Positions 36,640-48,665 of a stretch of 64,000 nt of DNA are shown here, piece after piece (position 1 is the stretch's first letter; every line of letters begins with the position of its first letter). The stretch is taken from assembly GCA_003550325.1 (NCBI GenBank), contig QKWP01000051.1, forward strand, positions 572,768 through 636,767, written 5' to 3'. The DNA is from Gigaspora rosea (taxonomy: Eukaryota > Glomeromycota > Glomeromycetes > Diversisporales > Gigasporaceae). Position numbers and translations under genes: made by a program. Under the pieces are notes generated by a model. It did not search any database and had not been told where the DNA came from. It saw only the letters and a program-made list of their open reading frames with translations.

Positions 36640-38135
36640 ATAGAGACTCAGAAACCAGAATTGGTACAAAAGATAAGTATAGTTCTTTTTTGTTTTTCTT
36701 CGAGGGGTTTTTTTGTTACTAAAATTTTTTTTGTAGGTTCTTGATTGGCTGGAGTATTGAAATGGCACCAGAAATGAAGATTCAAGAACTAGAACTTGTA
36801 TATAAGGATAAGTACTAGTTCTTTTTTGTTTGTTCTTTTTGTCCTTTGGGGTTTTTTTGTTTTACTACAATTTTTTTTTGTAGATTTGTGTTTGCTAAAG
36901 TATTAGAATGCTACTGAAAATGAAAATTTAAAAATTATAACTGGTACAAAAAGATAAGTACCAGTTCTTTTTGCTTGTTCTCTTTGTTCTTCTAGGGTTT
37001 ATTTTGTTTTACTAAAATTTTTTTTGTAGGTTTGTATTTTCACTTGAGTATTAAAATAGCACTAGAAATAAAGATTTAGAAACTAAAACTACTGTAAACT
37101 GCCATATAAAAGGCCTGGGCTGTTATATTTTTTAAATTTTAAACCTGATAGTAGACCAGTGGGTCTATTGTACAGATAGGGGTCCAGTACCAGTCAATAT
37201 ATATATAGCAAGTAATACGAATTATATTTTATTTACAAGCTATCTAAATGTTTATCCTATAGTATACCTGGGTCTTTTATCATTTTAGATCCTATAGTAT
37301 ACTCAGGTCTTTTATGTTTTACAAAAATCTCAATCCATATTGTAGACCTAGGGATGATATATGGTGGGTCTACTATTATAGGAGATCTTTTATATGCCAT
37401 TTTATGGTAGTATAAAAAGATAAGTTCCAGTTCTTTTTTTGTTTGTTCTCTTTATCTTTTAGTGGTTTTTTTGTTTTACTAAAATTTTTCTTGTAGGTTA
37501 ATGTTTTATTAGAGTATTGGAATAGTTTTGAGAAAAATTTTGGGAATCAGAACTGGTACAAAAAGATATGTACTAGTTTCTTATTGTTTGTTCTCTTTGT
37601 CCTTTAGATTTTTTTTGTTTTTCTAAAATTTTCTTCTTGTAGGTTCATATTTACTAGAAATTCACCAGAAATGATGATTCAAAAACCAGAACTAGTACAA
37701 AAGAATAAATACTAGTTCTTTTTTAATGTTTTTTTTTGTTCTTTGAGAATTTTTTTGTTTTATTAAAATTTTCTTTTTGTATAGTCATATTTTGCTAGAG
37801 TATTGTAATGGTACCAGAAATAAAGATTTAGAAACTGGAACTAGTACAAATATAATAGTACTAGTTCTTTTTTGTTTGTTCTTTTTGTCCTGTAAGGGTT
37901 TTTTGTTTTACTAAAATTTTTATTTTGCAGATTTGTGTTTTGTGGAGTATTGGAATAGTGCTAGTAATAAAAATTTAGGACCAGAACTAGTACAAAAAAA
38001 TAAGTACCAGTTCTTTTTTTTTTTTGCTCTTTGATTTTTTTTTGTTTTACTAAAATTTTCTTGTAGATTCATGTTCATTAAAGTGTTGGAATAGTGCTGG
38101 AAATAAAGATCAAAAACTAGAACTAGTTATAATTT
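36640..38135 (+). repeat. about nine tandem units of roughly 140 bp, each with a hairpin
   Basis: Each unit carries GAACTGGTAC-aaaaagataa-GTACCAGTTC or a variant, followed by TTTTTTGTTTGTTCT and 'ttactaaaattttttttgtagg'. Hairpins lie near 36657, 36790, 36938, 37410, 37550, 37690, 37838, 37981 and 38118. One unit is split by the 37086-37412 element. Confidence 0.8.
37086..37412. mobile_element. MITE inserted in the tandem array
   Basis: CTACTGTAAACTGCCATATA at the left is mirrored imperfectly by TATATGCCATTTTATGGTAG at the right. Array text resumes on both sides of it. The target duplication is unclear. Confidence 0.6.
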
Positions 38136-38990
38136 TATGAGTACTGAAATAGCACAATGAGTTTCAGAAAATTTAAAGCAGTAGATGTATAGTAATTAGT
38201 AAATTAGTTTAGAATTATTTGTTTTTTTTAATTGCAGGATTATTAAAGGCTTTTTTTCTTTTGATCACAAGATCATTATAGCCTTTTACTTTTTTGATTA
38301 TAGAATAATTATCCTTTAATTTGTTATGCAGGCATATTTGCCTGCGAAAATTTTAAATTTTTAAATCTTTTAAATAAAACCTTAAATATTAATTTTAGCT
38401 ACATACTTTCTAAGTAAAAATAGTAATATTAGTTCTGTGTTATCAAGTTTTTATTATAAAATTTTTTTAAAATTATTAAAAAACTTTGGTATAATAAAAG
38501 TTTAAAGGTTTTGTTTTGGAACTTTTACTATAGAAATTTTTTCTTTAGGTTTTCTCAAATTTTATATGTTCCCATCTATAAAAAAAAATTTCACTTCTAA
38601 TACAAGCTTAATTTTTACAAGTAAATCATATAAAGTCAAATAATGAAAGTTGTCATCCTTTATATAAACTACAATATTGTATTAGAAACTATATTTTTAA
38701 AACCAATATTTAAAGAATTCGCCAAGATATTGTAAAATATTTTTTTGGTTAAAAAATTTCTTTAAAATTTAATATTTTCAGCTTATAAGAAATATAAACT
38801 TTTTGTCTTATAATATAAATTTAACTAACTCAAAATATAATCCTTGTTTTAAATAATTAAAAAAATAGATCAGAGGTATATTTATAGTAATTATACAGGC
38901 AAATTTGCCTGCAAAGTAGTACAAACTAAGGGATAGCCTTTTTTGGATTGTTATAGGCTTTTTTAATAAATAAAGTTGTTTAATTCATGA
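38136..38990. other. A+T-rich stretch with a short inverted pair
   Basis: GCAGGCATATTTGCCTGC near 38325 and CAGGCAAATTTGCCTG near 38898 are palindromes, about 570 bp apart. They may be the ends of an A+T-rich element. No gene. Confidence 0.4.
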
Positions 38991-38993
38991 TTT

Positions 38994-40771
38994 GTATACC
39001 AAACAGGAGCTGTATATATTACCATATATAGTAAAATCAATTATTGTTTATCAAATTTGTGGAATCTGGTACTGTCAAAGCAATAACAAATTTTTAAATT
39101 TTTTTACTAAGCTTCTTCACTAAACAAAAGTTGTAGAGCACATTTTTGCGATTCTAATGGTGGTAAAATTATTAAAATTGCCCTAGTAGATCACAAGATA
39201 TCATTAAAAATGTTTTGTGACTTTATAGAGTTCCTATATAAACAATTAGAGATATTAAGTGGTTCGTTTAGTTCAGTTTTGGTACAGTCCTAAAAAGTTC
39301 AAAGTAAAAATGAACTAAACTAAAGTTTATAAACTTCAGTTCAATTTTAAAGTTTAAACTTGAGTTCATAAACTTAAAGTATGAACTTGAGGTTAACTTT
39401 GAAGTTCAAACTTTAGTTCATGAACCTAAGTTCACTAGAGCTATTATCTGGTAAGAAAATAATTATCCAGGCAGGTCAGATATTGTCTGACCTGTCTGGA
39501 TAATTATTTTCTTACTTAGTCATGATAAATATTAGATTTTAGTTGTTATATGAACCTCGAAGTTTTACACTAACAAAACTATATATGTACTAACAAATTA
39601 AGATTGTATCATAGCTTGCTATACAATAAAATCATAAGACTTTGCTATAACTTTGGTTAACAAAATATCTTTCTAAGCATGCATAATATGTATGTATATA
39701 CATTCATACAAAAATTCAACATTCTATATTACAAATTATATTTAATTTACTAATAATTTCTTTATTGTATATATTACAATTGTTATAACCAGGTTCATAT
39801 AAACTAGTGAATTGACTCGATTATATTATGCTCGATCATTGATCGATTTAGATCAATAATCGAGCATCAATTAATAGGCTCGAGCAACAATAGGTCAATC
39901 AATGATTGATGATACTGATTGATCAAATAAGTATTATATTGATAGATTAAAAATTTTAATATGATTTCATCCAGGATATTATTTAATTTCTGATCTAAAT
40001 GTCTAATGTTAATATTTCATAATCACGAAAATTTTTGATGAAAATGTTGTGATTATTAATATCGGGTATCGTGTTAACCTGGATATGTAATTTTATAAGG
40101 TTGTATAACCTTATTATCATTTTTAACTGGTAAATATAATATAATCGATTAATGATTGACTTAATGATTGATCGATTATATCCACTCGAGCTCATAAATT
40201 ATATGCTTGATCGATCATACTCGATCAAGCATGTATTCTTGATTTTTGATCGATTAAAAAAATTTTTTTCGGGTCAATCATCGATCAATAATTTTTTGCC
40301 AAGTCAATTCTCTAATATAAACTGAGTTTTCAAACCAGCTTTATAAGCTAAGTTTATAAACTGGGTTTATAAATCAGATTTATAAACTAGATTATAAAAC
40401 TGGTTCAAGAACTTGTTGATAATTTTTCTTTAAATAAACAGCTAAAAAGAGTAGTTTGAACCAGGTTTGGACCCAGTTTATTTAAACAACTTAACATTTC
40501 TATAAACAATATTATTGTTTACATAGAAACTCTATATAGTCGTAAAATATGTTTTAATGATATCTTGTGATCTACTAGTCTAATTTTAATGATTACTATT
40601 AGAATTGCACGAATGTGCTTTAAACTTTTGTTTAATAGTAAAATAAGGTTGGCTTAGTAAAAAAATTTGTTATTGCTTTGACAGTACCAGATTCTAGAAA
40701 TTTGATAAACAATAATTGATTTTTCCCATATATTACTATAGATTTTTACTGTTTGGTATATAAATCACAAA
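38994..40771. mobile_element. 1.8-kb foldback element with ~265-bp arms, flanked by TTAA
   Basis: The left arm (38994-39258) and right arm (40509-40771) are imperfect inverted repeats: TTCATGATTTGTATACCAAA, then TTATTGTTTATCAAATTT and GATTCTAATGGTGGTAAAAT. TTAA lies at both ends (38990-38993, 40772-40775). A 209-bp relative sits at 62105-62313. The interior has GTTCA-rich text and a nested hAT-type element. Confidence 0.78.
39805..40314. mobile_element. 510-bp hAT-type element nested in the foldback, perfect TSD
   Basis: The ends TAGTGAATTGAC and TAGAGAATTGAC are inverted and obey YARNG. ATATAAAC is duplicated at 39797-39804 and 40315-40322. The interior repeats GATCGAT/TGATCGATC motifs. The 66-codon frame 39995-40195 (minus) is inside it and not a gene. 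Confidence 0.88.
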
Positions 40772-40899
40772 TTAAATATAAAAATATTTAATTTATTAGC
40801 GATTAATCATATTGGTATTACAATTCTGTAATATGAATAGTTGGCAAGTTGGCAGATCTATTGGTTGACAGTAGAACTGATTGTCCATCATCTTGATTA

Positions 40900-41062
40900 G
40901 TGTTTCTATGAACCTAAACTGAACTGAACTTAGATCAAGTTCAGATTCAGGTTCAGGTTCAGTATTGAACCTAAACCTGAACATTTTTTAAAACATGTTC
41001 AGGTTCAGGTTCAGTTAAGGTTCAGTTCATAAGTTCATGAACATGTTCAGGTTCAGTCTAGT
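40900..41062. repeat. GTTCAGGTTCA-rich low-complexity block
   Basis: AGGTTCAGGTTCAGT units and their complements (TGAACCTGAAC) are interleaved, forming palindromes. A second block with the same text is at 43945-44105. Frames reading through it (40796-40984) are spurious. Confidence 0.75.
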
Positions 41063-41070
41063 TTTATATA

Positions 41071-41369
41071 GGGCCTTTGCAATTGAAAGGGCTGATACTG
41101 CCCAAAAATGAAAATCAGGTTTTTGTTATATTTGGATAATTTTGACACGCGCTACATTTTTCAATTATAAGTGGAAATTGATTTCATAATAAAAAATTGA
41201 GATATTTAAAAAAATTTCTTGGGAGTTTCATACATCGTGGGATTACCCGATATAATAGACTAATCAAATCACAAAAATTTGATTAATCCGGATCAGTCCG
41301 AACGAACTTTTTGAGCTGGACCAGGTTCAGTTTATAAACCAGTATTGGCCCTTTCGACTGCAAAGGCCC
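41071..41369. mobile_element. 299-bp TA-flanked MITE
   Basis: The ends GGGCCTTTGCAATTGAAAGG and GGGCCTTTGCAGTCGAAAGG are inverted. TATA lies on both sides, so the target is TA or TATA, suggesting a Tc1/mariner-like element. Confidence 0.75.
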
Positions 41370-41668
41370 TATATGAACTTCATATAGGGCTAGTGATTCT
41401 AGATTCGGGTCTGGGTTTGGTCTGGTTCAGACCAGACTCAAANTATTTAAAAAAAAATTTCTTGGGAGTTTCGTATATAATAGACTAATCAAATCACAAA
41501 AATTTGATTAATCCGGATCAGTCCGAACAAAACAAATATAATTTTCTCAAAATTATATATAAACCAGTATTGGCCCTTTCGACTGCAAAGGCCCTATATG
41601 AACTTCATATAGGGCTAGTGATTCTAGATTCGGGTCTGGGTTTGGTCTGGTTCAGACCAGACTCAAAC
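41202..41668. other. direct duplication split by a single N (41443)
   Basis: 41202-41442 and 41444-41668 are near-identical, including the right end of the preceding MITE and GGGTCTGGGTTTGGTCTGGT. The one-base N lies exactly between them. This looks like two overlapping contig ends joined without merging. Confidence 0.75.
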
Positions 41669-41799
41669 TCTTAATTTTATTATTAAAACTTTATACTAAA
41701 CTCAAACTAAATCATAAGTTTGGTCAAGCTAGTCCAAATTTTGCAAATTAGTTTGAGTCCAAATAAAAATATATGTTTTTTTTTTTGATACTAAACAAG

Positions 41800-42010
41800 T
41801 TTACTTAGAGTGAGAAGTATAAATCAGTTAGTAAAATTTAGAGAATCATAGCATTTTGTATAATTTTATTAATAAAATTATACAAATTTTATAATTCTCT
41901 AAATTTTACTAATTGATCATAACTTCTTGCACTAAGTAAACTTGCTAAGCACCAAAAATACATCAAATTAGCATATTTTATTTTACTTTTCTTATAATTT
42001 GAAGAAAAGA
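41800..42010. repeat. hairpin of the TTAGAGAATCATAG family
   Basis: AAAATTTAGAGAATCATAGC and its complement pair across a TTTTATTAATAAAATTATAC loop. Two more copies lie at 43485-43580 and 43815-43915. Hairpins ending GATGCTTAATTTTG/CAAAATTAAGCATC (43389-43437, 43669-43715) alternate with them. Confidence 0.7.
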
Positions 42011-42300
42011 TGCTAGGACCCAGACATTTAGTATAGAGGTCATACTTGTTTTTTTAGCAAAAACCCCTGAAATTTGAGAAGCAAAAACTGTTTTTGCCAA
42101 TTATTTTGGCATCCAGTGGACCAATTTGAACAAACTATTTTTTAAAATGAAGCTCTCGGTGAGGCGCATCTAACAAAAAAAGTTCATTCAATTTTGATTA
42201 CTAGATCAAAAGTTATTTAAACAAATATATTTTGTCATTTTTAGCAAATTGGGCCAAAATTGGCCAAAATTCAGTTATGACCTATGAGAGATGCCTGGGG

Positions 42301-43374
42301 CAGTGTTGGAAATCTGTTTTGAAATTTATGTTCTCATGAGAACATATTTATTAAATTTAATGTTCTCAAAATTTTTTTTATGTTCTCAAATAGAAAAAAA
42401 TTTTTCCCTCTTGCTCTTTTTCTCTTTTTCTCTTTATCTCTTTCTCTTTATCTCTTTCTTTCTTTCTCTATCTTCTTTCCCACCCTCTCTTCTTGCTTTC
42501 ATATACTCTTTCTCAACCTCATTTTCTCACTCTTATTCTTTCTCCCATTATACTTTTATATTTCTTTTAGTTATTTTTTAATTTTATTTTTAATATATTT
42601 AAAAATTATTAATAATACAATAATAAAATATATAATTTATTTAACTAAAATATGTAAACAAAGCTAAGCTATTCATAAAATAAGACTATGACTTCATACA
42701 TTTTTTTAAAAATTAATATTTGAGACTTTTTACACAATGTAGAAGATGTTATTGGCTTGTATATTTAACTTTTAAATAAGTTAACTGTTATTAATATCAA
42801 ATAAATAATATTATTCCTCTTTGCTATAATGAATTTAGTGAATTTATAGATTCAAAAAATTTCTTGCTATAAAATTTTAAGATATAGCACTAAAGTTTAA
42901 ATTAATAATAACTAAAGATTTGTAAGTAATTTTTTTGTAAAAATTTATGTTATTATTATAGTGAGTTTAGCTCTCCTAAAATTTTATTAAATATTGATAT
43001 ATTTGGCATTCATGTAATAATATTATATGTGTATCAATATTTACATAATTAGGTAGCTATGCAACTATATTGCACCAAAACCAGAAATGGACAAACCAAT
43101 AATTATATTTTCCAAAATGTTTTTGTGATTTGAGAACAACTAAACTGTTCTCTATTTCTACTAACAATTTAATATTTATAAATTTAATTATTTTAAGCTG
43201 CTAGATTAATAAACCCAATTGTTTATTACTTTACATATTTACATAGAGAACATATTTTTTAAACTTAATGTTCTTAAAAAAAATTTAATAGAGAACATTT
43301 TAAATTTTGTAAATGTTCTCAAATTAAATGCAATGTTCTCATGAGAACATGAGAACATAAGCTTTCCAACACTG
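42301..43374. mobile_element. 1.07-kb non-autonomous hAT-type element, GTTCTCA family
   Basis: The ends CAGTGTTGGAAA are inverted. Flanks GCCTGGGG and GTCTGGGT match at 6 of 8. Many GTTCTCA/TGAGAAC motifs cluster within the terminal 100-150 bp of both ends, including the palindrome ATGTTCTCATGAGAACAT. The pyrimidine tract at 42410-42560 creates Phe/Leu/Ser frames that are not genes. Confidence 0.8.
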
Positions 43375-44815
43375 GTCTGGGTCCTAAGATGCTTAATTTT
43401 GGAAATTTTCATCAAAAATTCAAAATTAAGCATCTTTGATGCAAATTTTAAGGAAAATAAAATAAAATATACTGAAGTTATGATCAATTAGTAAGATTTA
43501 GAGAATCATAGCATTTTGTAAATTTTATTAATAAAAATTATACAAATTTCTATAATTCTCTAAATTTTACTAATTGATCACAACTTCTTGATTTAATAAA
43601 CTTGTTAAGTACCAAAAAATACATCAAACCAGCATAGTTTATTTTATTTTCCTTAAAATTTGTGTCAAAGATGCTTAATTTTGAATTTTTGATGAAAATT
43701 TTCAAAATTAAGCATCTTTTCTTCAAATTTGAAGAAAAGTAAAAATAAAATATGCTAATTTGTTGTATTTTTTAGTGCTTAACAAGTTTACTTAGTGCAA
43801 GAAATTAAGATCAATTAGTAAAATTTAGAGAATCATAGAAATTTGTATAATTTTATTAATAAAATTATACAAATTTCTATGATTCTCTAAATTTTACTAA
43901 TTGATTCTAACTTTGTAATTTAGGTAAATATGTGCATATATTATGAACTGAACATGTTTATGAACCTGGAGTGAACATGAACTGAACTTTTTTTAAGTTC
44001 AGTTTCAGGTTCATGTTCAATAATTTCAAGTTTAGATTCAGTTCAGTATTGAACTTTTAGAGCAGGTTCAGGTTCAGGTTCATTGAACATGAACTTGAAC
44101 CTCTATTAAACTAAATGGGACTTTGGAACCCTAACCTTAATCATATGAATATTTTGATTGGTAGATTACAGAGGTGCATGACCATGTGTGTGCAAAAAAA
44201 ACTTTAACTCTATATTATTAATTATAAAAATATTTATTAAGCAAGATATATATTTGTCCAATTAGCTCTAGCCATTATGTCCAATTGGACCTATAGGTAA
44301 TTGGTCAATTGAACATATAAACAACAACTAAATTAATTAGCTACTTGTCAATTAGCCATATGTCCAATTGGATATGAGGGCTAGGGCTAATAATTTTTTA
44401 TTGAACTTAAGGTTAGTAATAAACTAGAAAACATAGGTTGGTTGGTCATATTTTTTTTAATTTACTATAAATTAAAGAATAATATTTACAAGATTAATTT
44501 TTTTTGTACAACAAGAAATAAAAAAAATTAGATTACAGTTAGATTTTTTTTATTAGTTCCACAAAAAAATAAAGAAAATTAAACACTCTATTGGGTAACA
44601 TCAAATAAAAATATAAAAAAATTAAGTCAAAAATTGAACAATTGACATAATTGGAATTAAAAAGAAAAAAATACAATATTGAAAAAATGGATTAGCAAGT
44701 AATGCAAAATAAAAAATTAACTTTGTATGGTCTAAGCTCTATAACTGAATTTCTTTATATATATTATAATATAGTCAAATCTCCCTAAGTGCATGCTATT
44801 AGGACCAGGTATGAG
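43375..44815. repeat. hairpins, GTTCA block and A+T-rich spacer
   Basis: To 43915 the hairpins described under 41800-42010 repeat. At 43945-44105 is the second GTTCAGGTTCA block. At 44255-44370 CCAATTAG/CTAATTGG text repeats in both orientations. The rest is A+T-rich without genes. Confidence 0.6.
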
Positions 44816-45241
44816 CAGTGTTTAAAATTCAAATTCAAAATTATGTTCTCAAATGAACTAAATTTAGCGTATTAATGTTCTCAAAAAATTTTTAATGTTC
44901 TCAATATATAGAATTTTATTTTTTAAATATGCATATATTTTTATTGTATAAACCTATCCTGAACTTTTAAGTAAAGTTATAGACAAAGGCTTTCTGATTT
45001 TAATAGTATTTAGAACATTTAAATTGGTTGAATTGATCATGTAATATACTTATTTAACTTTTTGCAACTATAAATCTTTTCTTCAAATATGTAAAAAAAA
45101 AACTAATACTAATAATATTTTGAGAACATTTTATCAGTACAAAATGTTCTCAAATAAGAGAACATTATTTTAAATATTAATGTTCTTAAAAAAAATTTAG
45201 TGTTCTCATGAAAACATGAGAACATCAAATTTTAAACACTG
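44816..45241. mobile_element. 426-bp hAT-type MITE, GTTCTCA family, perfect TSD
   Basis: The ends CAGTGTTTAAAATT are inverted. GGTATGAG is duplicated at 44808-44815 and 45242-45249. Subterminal GTTCTCA/TGAGAAC motifs are shared with the 42301-43374 element, so the two belong to one family. Confidence 0.9.
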
Positions 45242-45249
45242 GGTATGAG

Positions 45250-46790
45250 TGTGCATTTATAAAGAATATATAAAAAAATGTACAGTCTACTCTCTCTATT
45301 CTGAACTGCTATGTAAAAATTTAAAAAAGCTTATTTCTCAAAAAGTTATATATAGCTAATCCAAACTTTATAATAAAATTTACAAATGTTCTAGGAGATT
45401 TTGTTTAGTTTAAAGAGAGTTTAATAGTGTTCAGATTAGAGAGGGGTCAGATTAGAGAGAGGTTATTATATAGCCAATTAGAAAAAGAACCAATATGTAT
45501 AATTGATAATACATGTGTTCAGGAATAGATTAGAACTATTTAACTGCTTAAAATTTTTTTTATAGTGCTGGACCAAATTATGGCCATGATTATCTTAATT
45601 CCAGCTAAATTAAATAGTTGAACAATTAAACCACTAAGAAAATTTTTAGGCAGTTCCAATCACTAGCTAAAACCAGATTGTTACTAACAGGATTAGGAAT
45701 ATACTTCTTGCATAATACATAGCCTTCATATAAAATATATGATAACCTTATATAAAATGAAATTTTGAGTTTGGTATTTAATAATAGCTAGTTACTTAAG
45801 GTTAGTCAAAGTCTTATATGAACAACCCAATTTTTTAAAATTGGTAAATCCAGTATTTTAATTGGCCAAATTTTGATATTGATCATATGCATGCATTTAT
45901 AGAGGTGCATATATAAGTCTTCGATCACAAAAATTTATGCATATGCAGAGTATAGATGGTGTGCACTTAGGGAGAGTGCATTTAACTTTATTCCAATATA
46001 GCCAATTCAACTTTAATAACATACTAGCTTACTAGAATAGTAAGAAATTTCTGAGATAGAATTTTTTTTATATGAAATCATAATAATTCCAATGCTAATA
46101 ACTATGTATACTGCATTAATTATAGTAATCACAATAATTCTAATACAACCAACTCTACTATAACTGCTACCAAATAGTAAATAAGTTCTATAACAGAATT
46201 TTTGCTTCAACTTATAGTAAAATTTTAATAATTTTAATACTAATACTACTGTATATACCACTTTAGTGAGTAAACTCTGTGACAGAATTCTTCACAATAA
46301 ATTGTAATAGTTATAATAAAAATTAATAATTGTTTCATACTGAAATGGAGAGTAAGTTCTGTAATAGAATCTTTTAAGTTAATAAAATTCTAAAATTACT
46401 AAATAAGATGAGTGGTGCAAATGTGCTACCCATCACACTAGTAATAATATATTTAAATTTGTGTTGAAAATGATCAATGCTAAAATGAAGATTATGCAAA
46501 GTTTAATGCAAAAAGAATGTGGCAGTACTAAATTTGCTGGTTGGAAATGACAAAATTATCTACAAGTTGATGAGTTGAGAAAAAAATTTTAGTATTGATA
46601 GAATAAATATTATTAACAATCTTCAAGCCTTTACTGAACTTACTAATAACTATCCATGTCAATTACACAAAGTCAACAAAACAATTGATCAAATTACACC
46701 TTTTGACTATCTGAAATAAAAAAGGATGATTGTTGAATAAAGAAATAACCCACAAAGGGAATAAATAAATTACTAATAGGTTGTTAAGTC
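45250..46790. other. A+T-rich intergenic with weak inverted repeats
   Basis: CTCTCTCTATTCTGAAC at 45291 and CAGATTAGAGAGAGG at 45449 may be the ends of a small TA-type MITE. CTCCCTAAGTGCATG at 44782 and GTGCACTTAGGGAG at 45961 could bracket an older element into which the 44816 MITE inserted. No gene recognised. Confidence 0.4.
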
Positions 46791-46794
46791 GACA

Positions 46795-46935
46795 GTAAAG
46801 CATTATCCCTCAGCTGAAGTCTCCCTCTAAAAAATGAACAACCAATCAAAATGTAGGCTAACTCTCACTGGTCAATTAATTTGTATCAACTAATGTAATT
46901 GTCATATTTTTGTTCATTTTATATGTTCGTACAAA
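46795..46935. repeat. partial copy of the TTAA/GGCC MITE
   Basis: Internal text of the 22664-22917 MITE (CAGCTGAAGTCTCCCTCT, ATGAACAACCAATCAAAA, TTCATTTTATATGTTCGT) is recognisable, but both ends are degraded. Confidence 0.6.
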
Positions 46936-47733
46936 CAGATATTTTGACCTTCACTTAAGGATAGTTACATTTTTCATTTTCTTTCATTGAAAAATCTTGC
47001 TATTAAGTTTGCCAAAATTGCAATACTATAATAAATTTAACATCAATGACTGCATTATTTAATATGTGTACATGATTTGGAATCAACTTTGATGAATTCA
47101 AAATTAAATGAATATTGAATCTTATATGAAAATGGAATTTTAGAATTTTATTCTGATTTTGTGTTTTCGAGCATTGATTATTGCAGTTTGCTATTGATTA
47201 TATTTGATCAAATTTTTTTAGGTCGCAGTTCACTTGTACAAAATTAATTTTAATAAATTGTACAAGATTTAAATCAACATTATTTATAAAAATGCAACTA
47301 ATTTTTTTATTAAGACTGGTTTTATTTGACATATTTTGTCAAAACATTATATGATTTCATTTGAATAAATTATAATGAAGTGTGGTAGGTAGATCATGCG
47401 TATATATTCATCAAACCAGGCACAGATTCAAAAATTATATGGAAATTCCCATGGGTGGGTGAATGTGGTCGATTCGAATTAGGCAGATGATAATTCTACT
47501 TATCTAACTTTATGGCACTCTCCCACAGTGTAAGACTATAATATCCCGATAAAATTAATGACCGATTCTGGTCTAATCAGGATGTTGTCACTTAGCCTCT
47601 TTTTTGATCTGTTGACTTACATCAACTTGATTTATCAAATTTGAACACGCATCCTAACAGACAAAAATTTCTAAATTGCTTTTCAGATATAATCTTCATA
47701 ATTTTATGTAAATGAATCAAAAAAAAATTAATT
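46936..47733. other. intergenic, nothing recognised
   Basis: Short degraded open frames only. No family was recognised and no repeat pair was seen. Confidence 0.4.
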
Positions 47734-47741
47734 GTTTTTGG

Positions 47742-48665
47742 TAGTGTTTCGATCCGTATCCGATCAATTTGGATGGATCTGGTAATTCGGATTAAATACG
47801 GATATCCGTATCTGATAATTTTTAAGGATAGATCCGTAATGCATTACGGATTACGATAAGGATTATCAAGATTATAATCCTAGATATCTTTTGTATGATT
47901 GGTTGATTTAAATCAACAACTGATAGACTTCGGTAGTAAGCTTAATATATGAGTGTTGCCAAGGGAAAAGGGCACCTCGGCTTTTTCTCTTGGCAGCACT
48001 CATATATGGATTGACTAAAACACGGAAACAAAACGAATATTTGTATTTCGATATGCTGTTAATGGATGTCTTCATAAGTTTTAAGAATGAAATATCGAAA
48101 TCTTAACAAATTAAATTAAAACTATTTGACGATATTTCAGAAAATTTGAACAAGATGATGGCATTAATAAAAGTCTGCAATTTTACTTTTCGATCTAGGA
48201 TTGTCTAAAAAGACAAATGAAATGATTCGGAAGGTGGTATTTATGGCGTCTTTTCCCATGTCGCAACAGAGATTTTATTAAGACAAAGGTTTACATCTGC
48301 CAATATTTATGGCTTCGGAGTCATTATGTCATCAGTCGAATGTTAAATCCAAAAATTATAAGCGATATCAAATGAACACCTGTAAGCAATAGGTTTTTAT
48401 ACATTTAGTCATTTTAACCTTACGGGTTTTAATGCAATCAGAAATAAATAAAGTTTATCAAATGAATAAAGACATTGCAGGTTCTTGCACAGCATTACTT
48501 ACGCATAGAATAATCCTTATAGCTACGGGTAAGCTAGTAAAACATATAGAATCCGAATTTAATAATTGAATCCGGATTTACACAAATCCAGATTGTCATC
48601 CGGATACACCAAAGACGATCCGAATTTAATCCGAATGGCCCTTAGAAATTAGGATCGAAACACTA
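47742..48665. mobile_element. 924-bp non-autonomous hAT-type element, perfect TSD
   Basis: The ends TAGTGTTTCGATCC are perfectly inverted. GTTTTTGG is duplicated at 47734-47741 and 48666-48673. CGGATCCGTA/ATCCGAAT-type motifs are subterminal at both ends. A 60-bp palindrome at 47949-48008 is nested inside. No intact transposase frame. Confidence 0.9.
47949..48008. repeat. 60-bp hairpin (GAGTGTTGCCAAGGGAAAA)
   Basis: The arms ATATGAGTGTTGCCAAGGGA and TCTTGGCAGCACTCATATAT pair across a GCACCTCGGC loop. One arm recurs at about 31863. It may be a very short MITE or a structured RNA; neither is established. Confidence 0.6.

Noticed and set aside
42291..42667. Ser/Phe/Leu-rich frames resembling membrane proteins
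   Set aside because: They translate a pyrimidine-rich tract inside a non-autonomous hAT element.
46430..46740. Possible coding remnant (QNYLQVDELRKK-like text)
   Set aside because: Pieces in several frames with stops and no recognised family; too weak to annotate.
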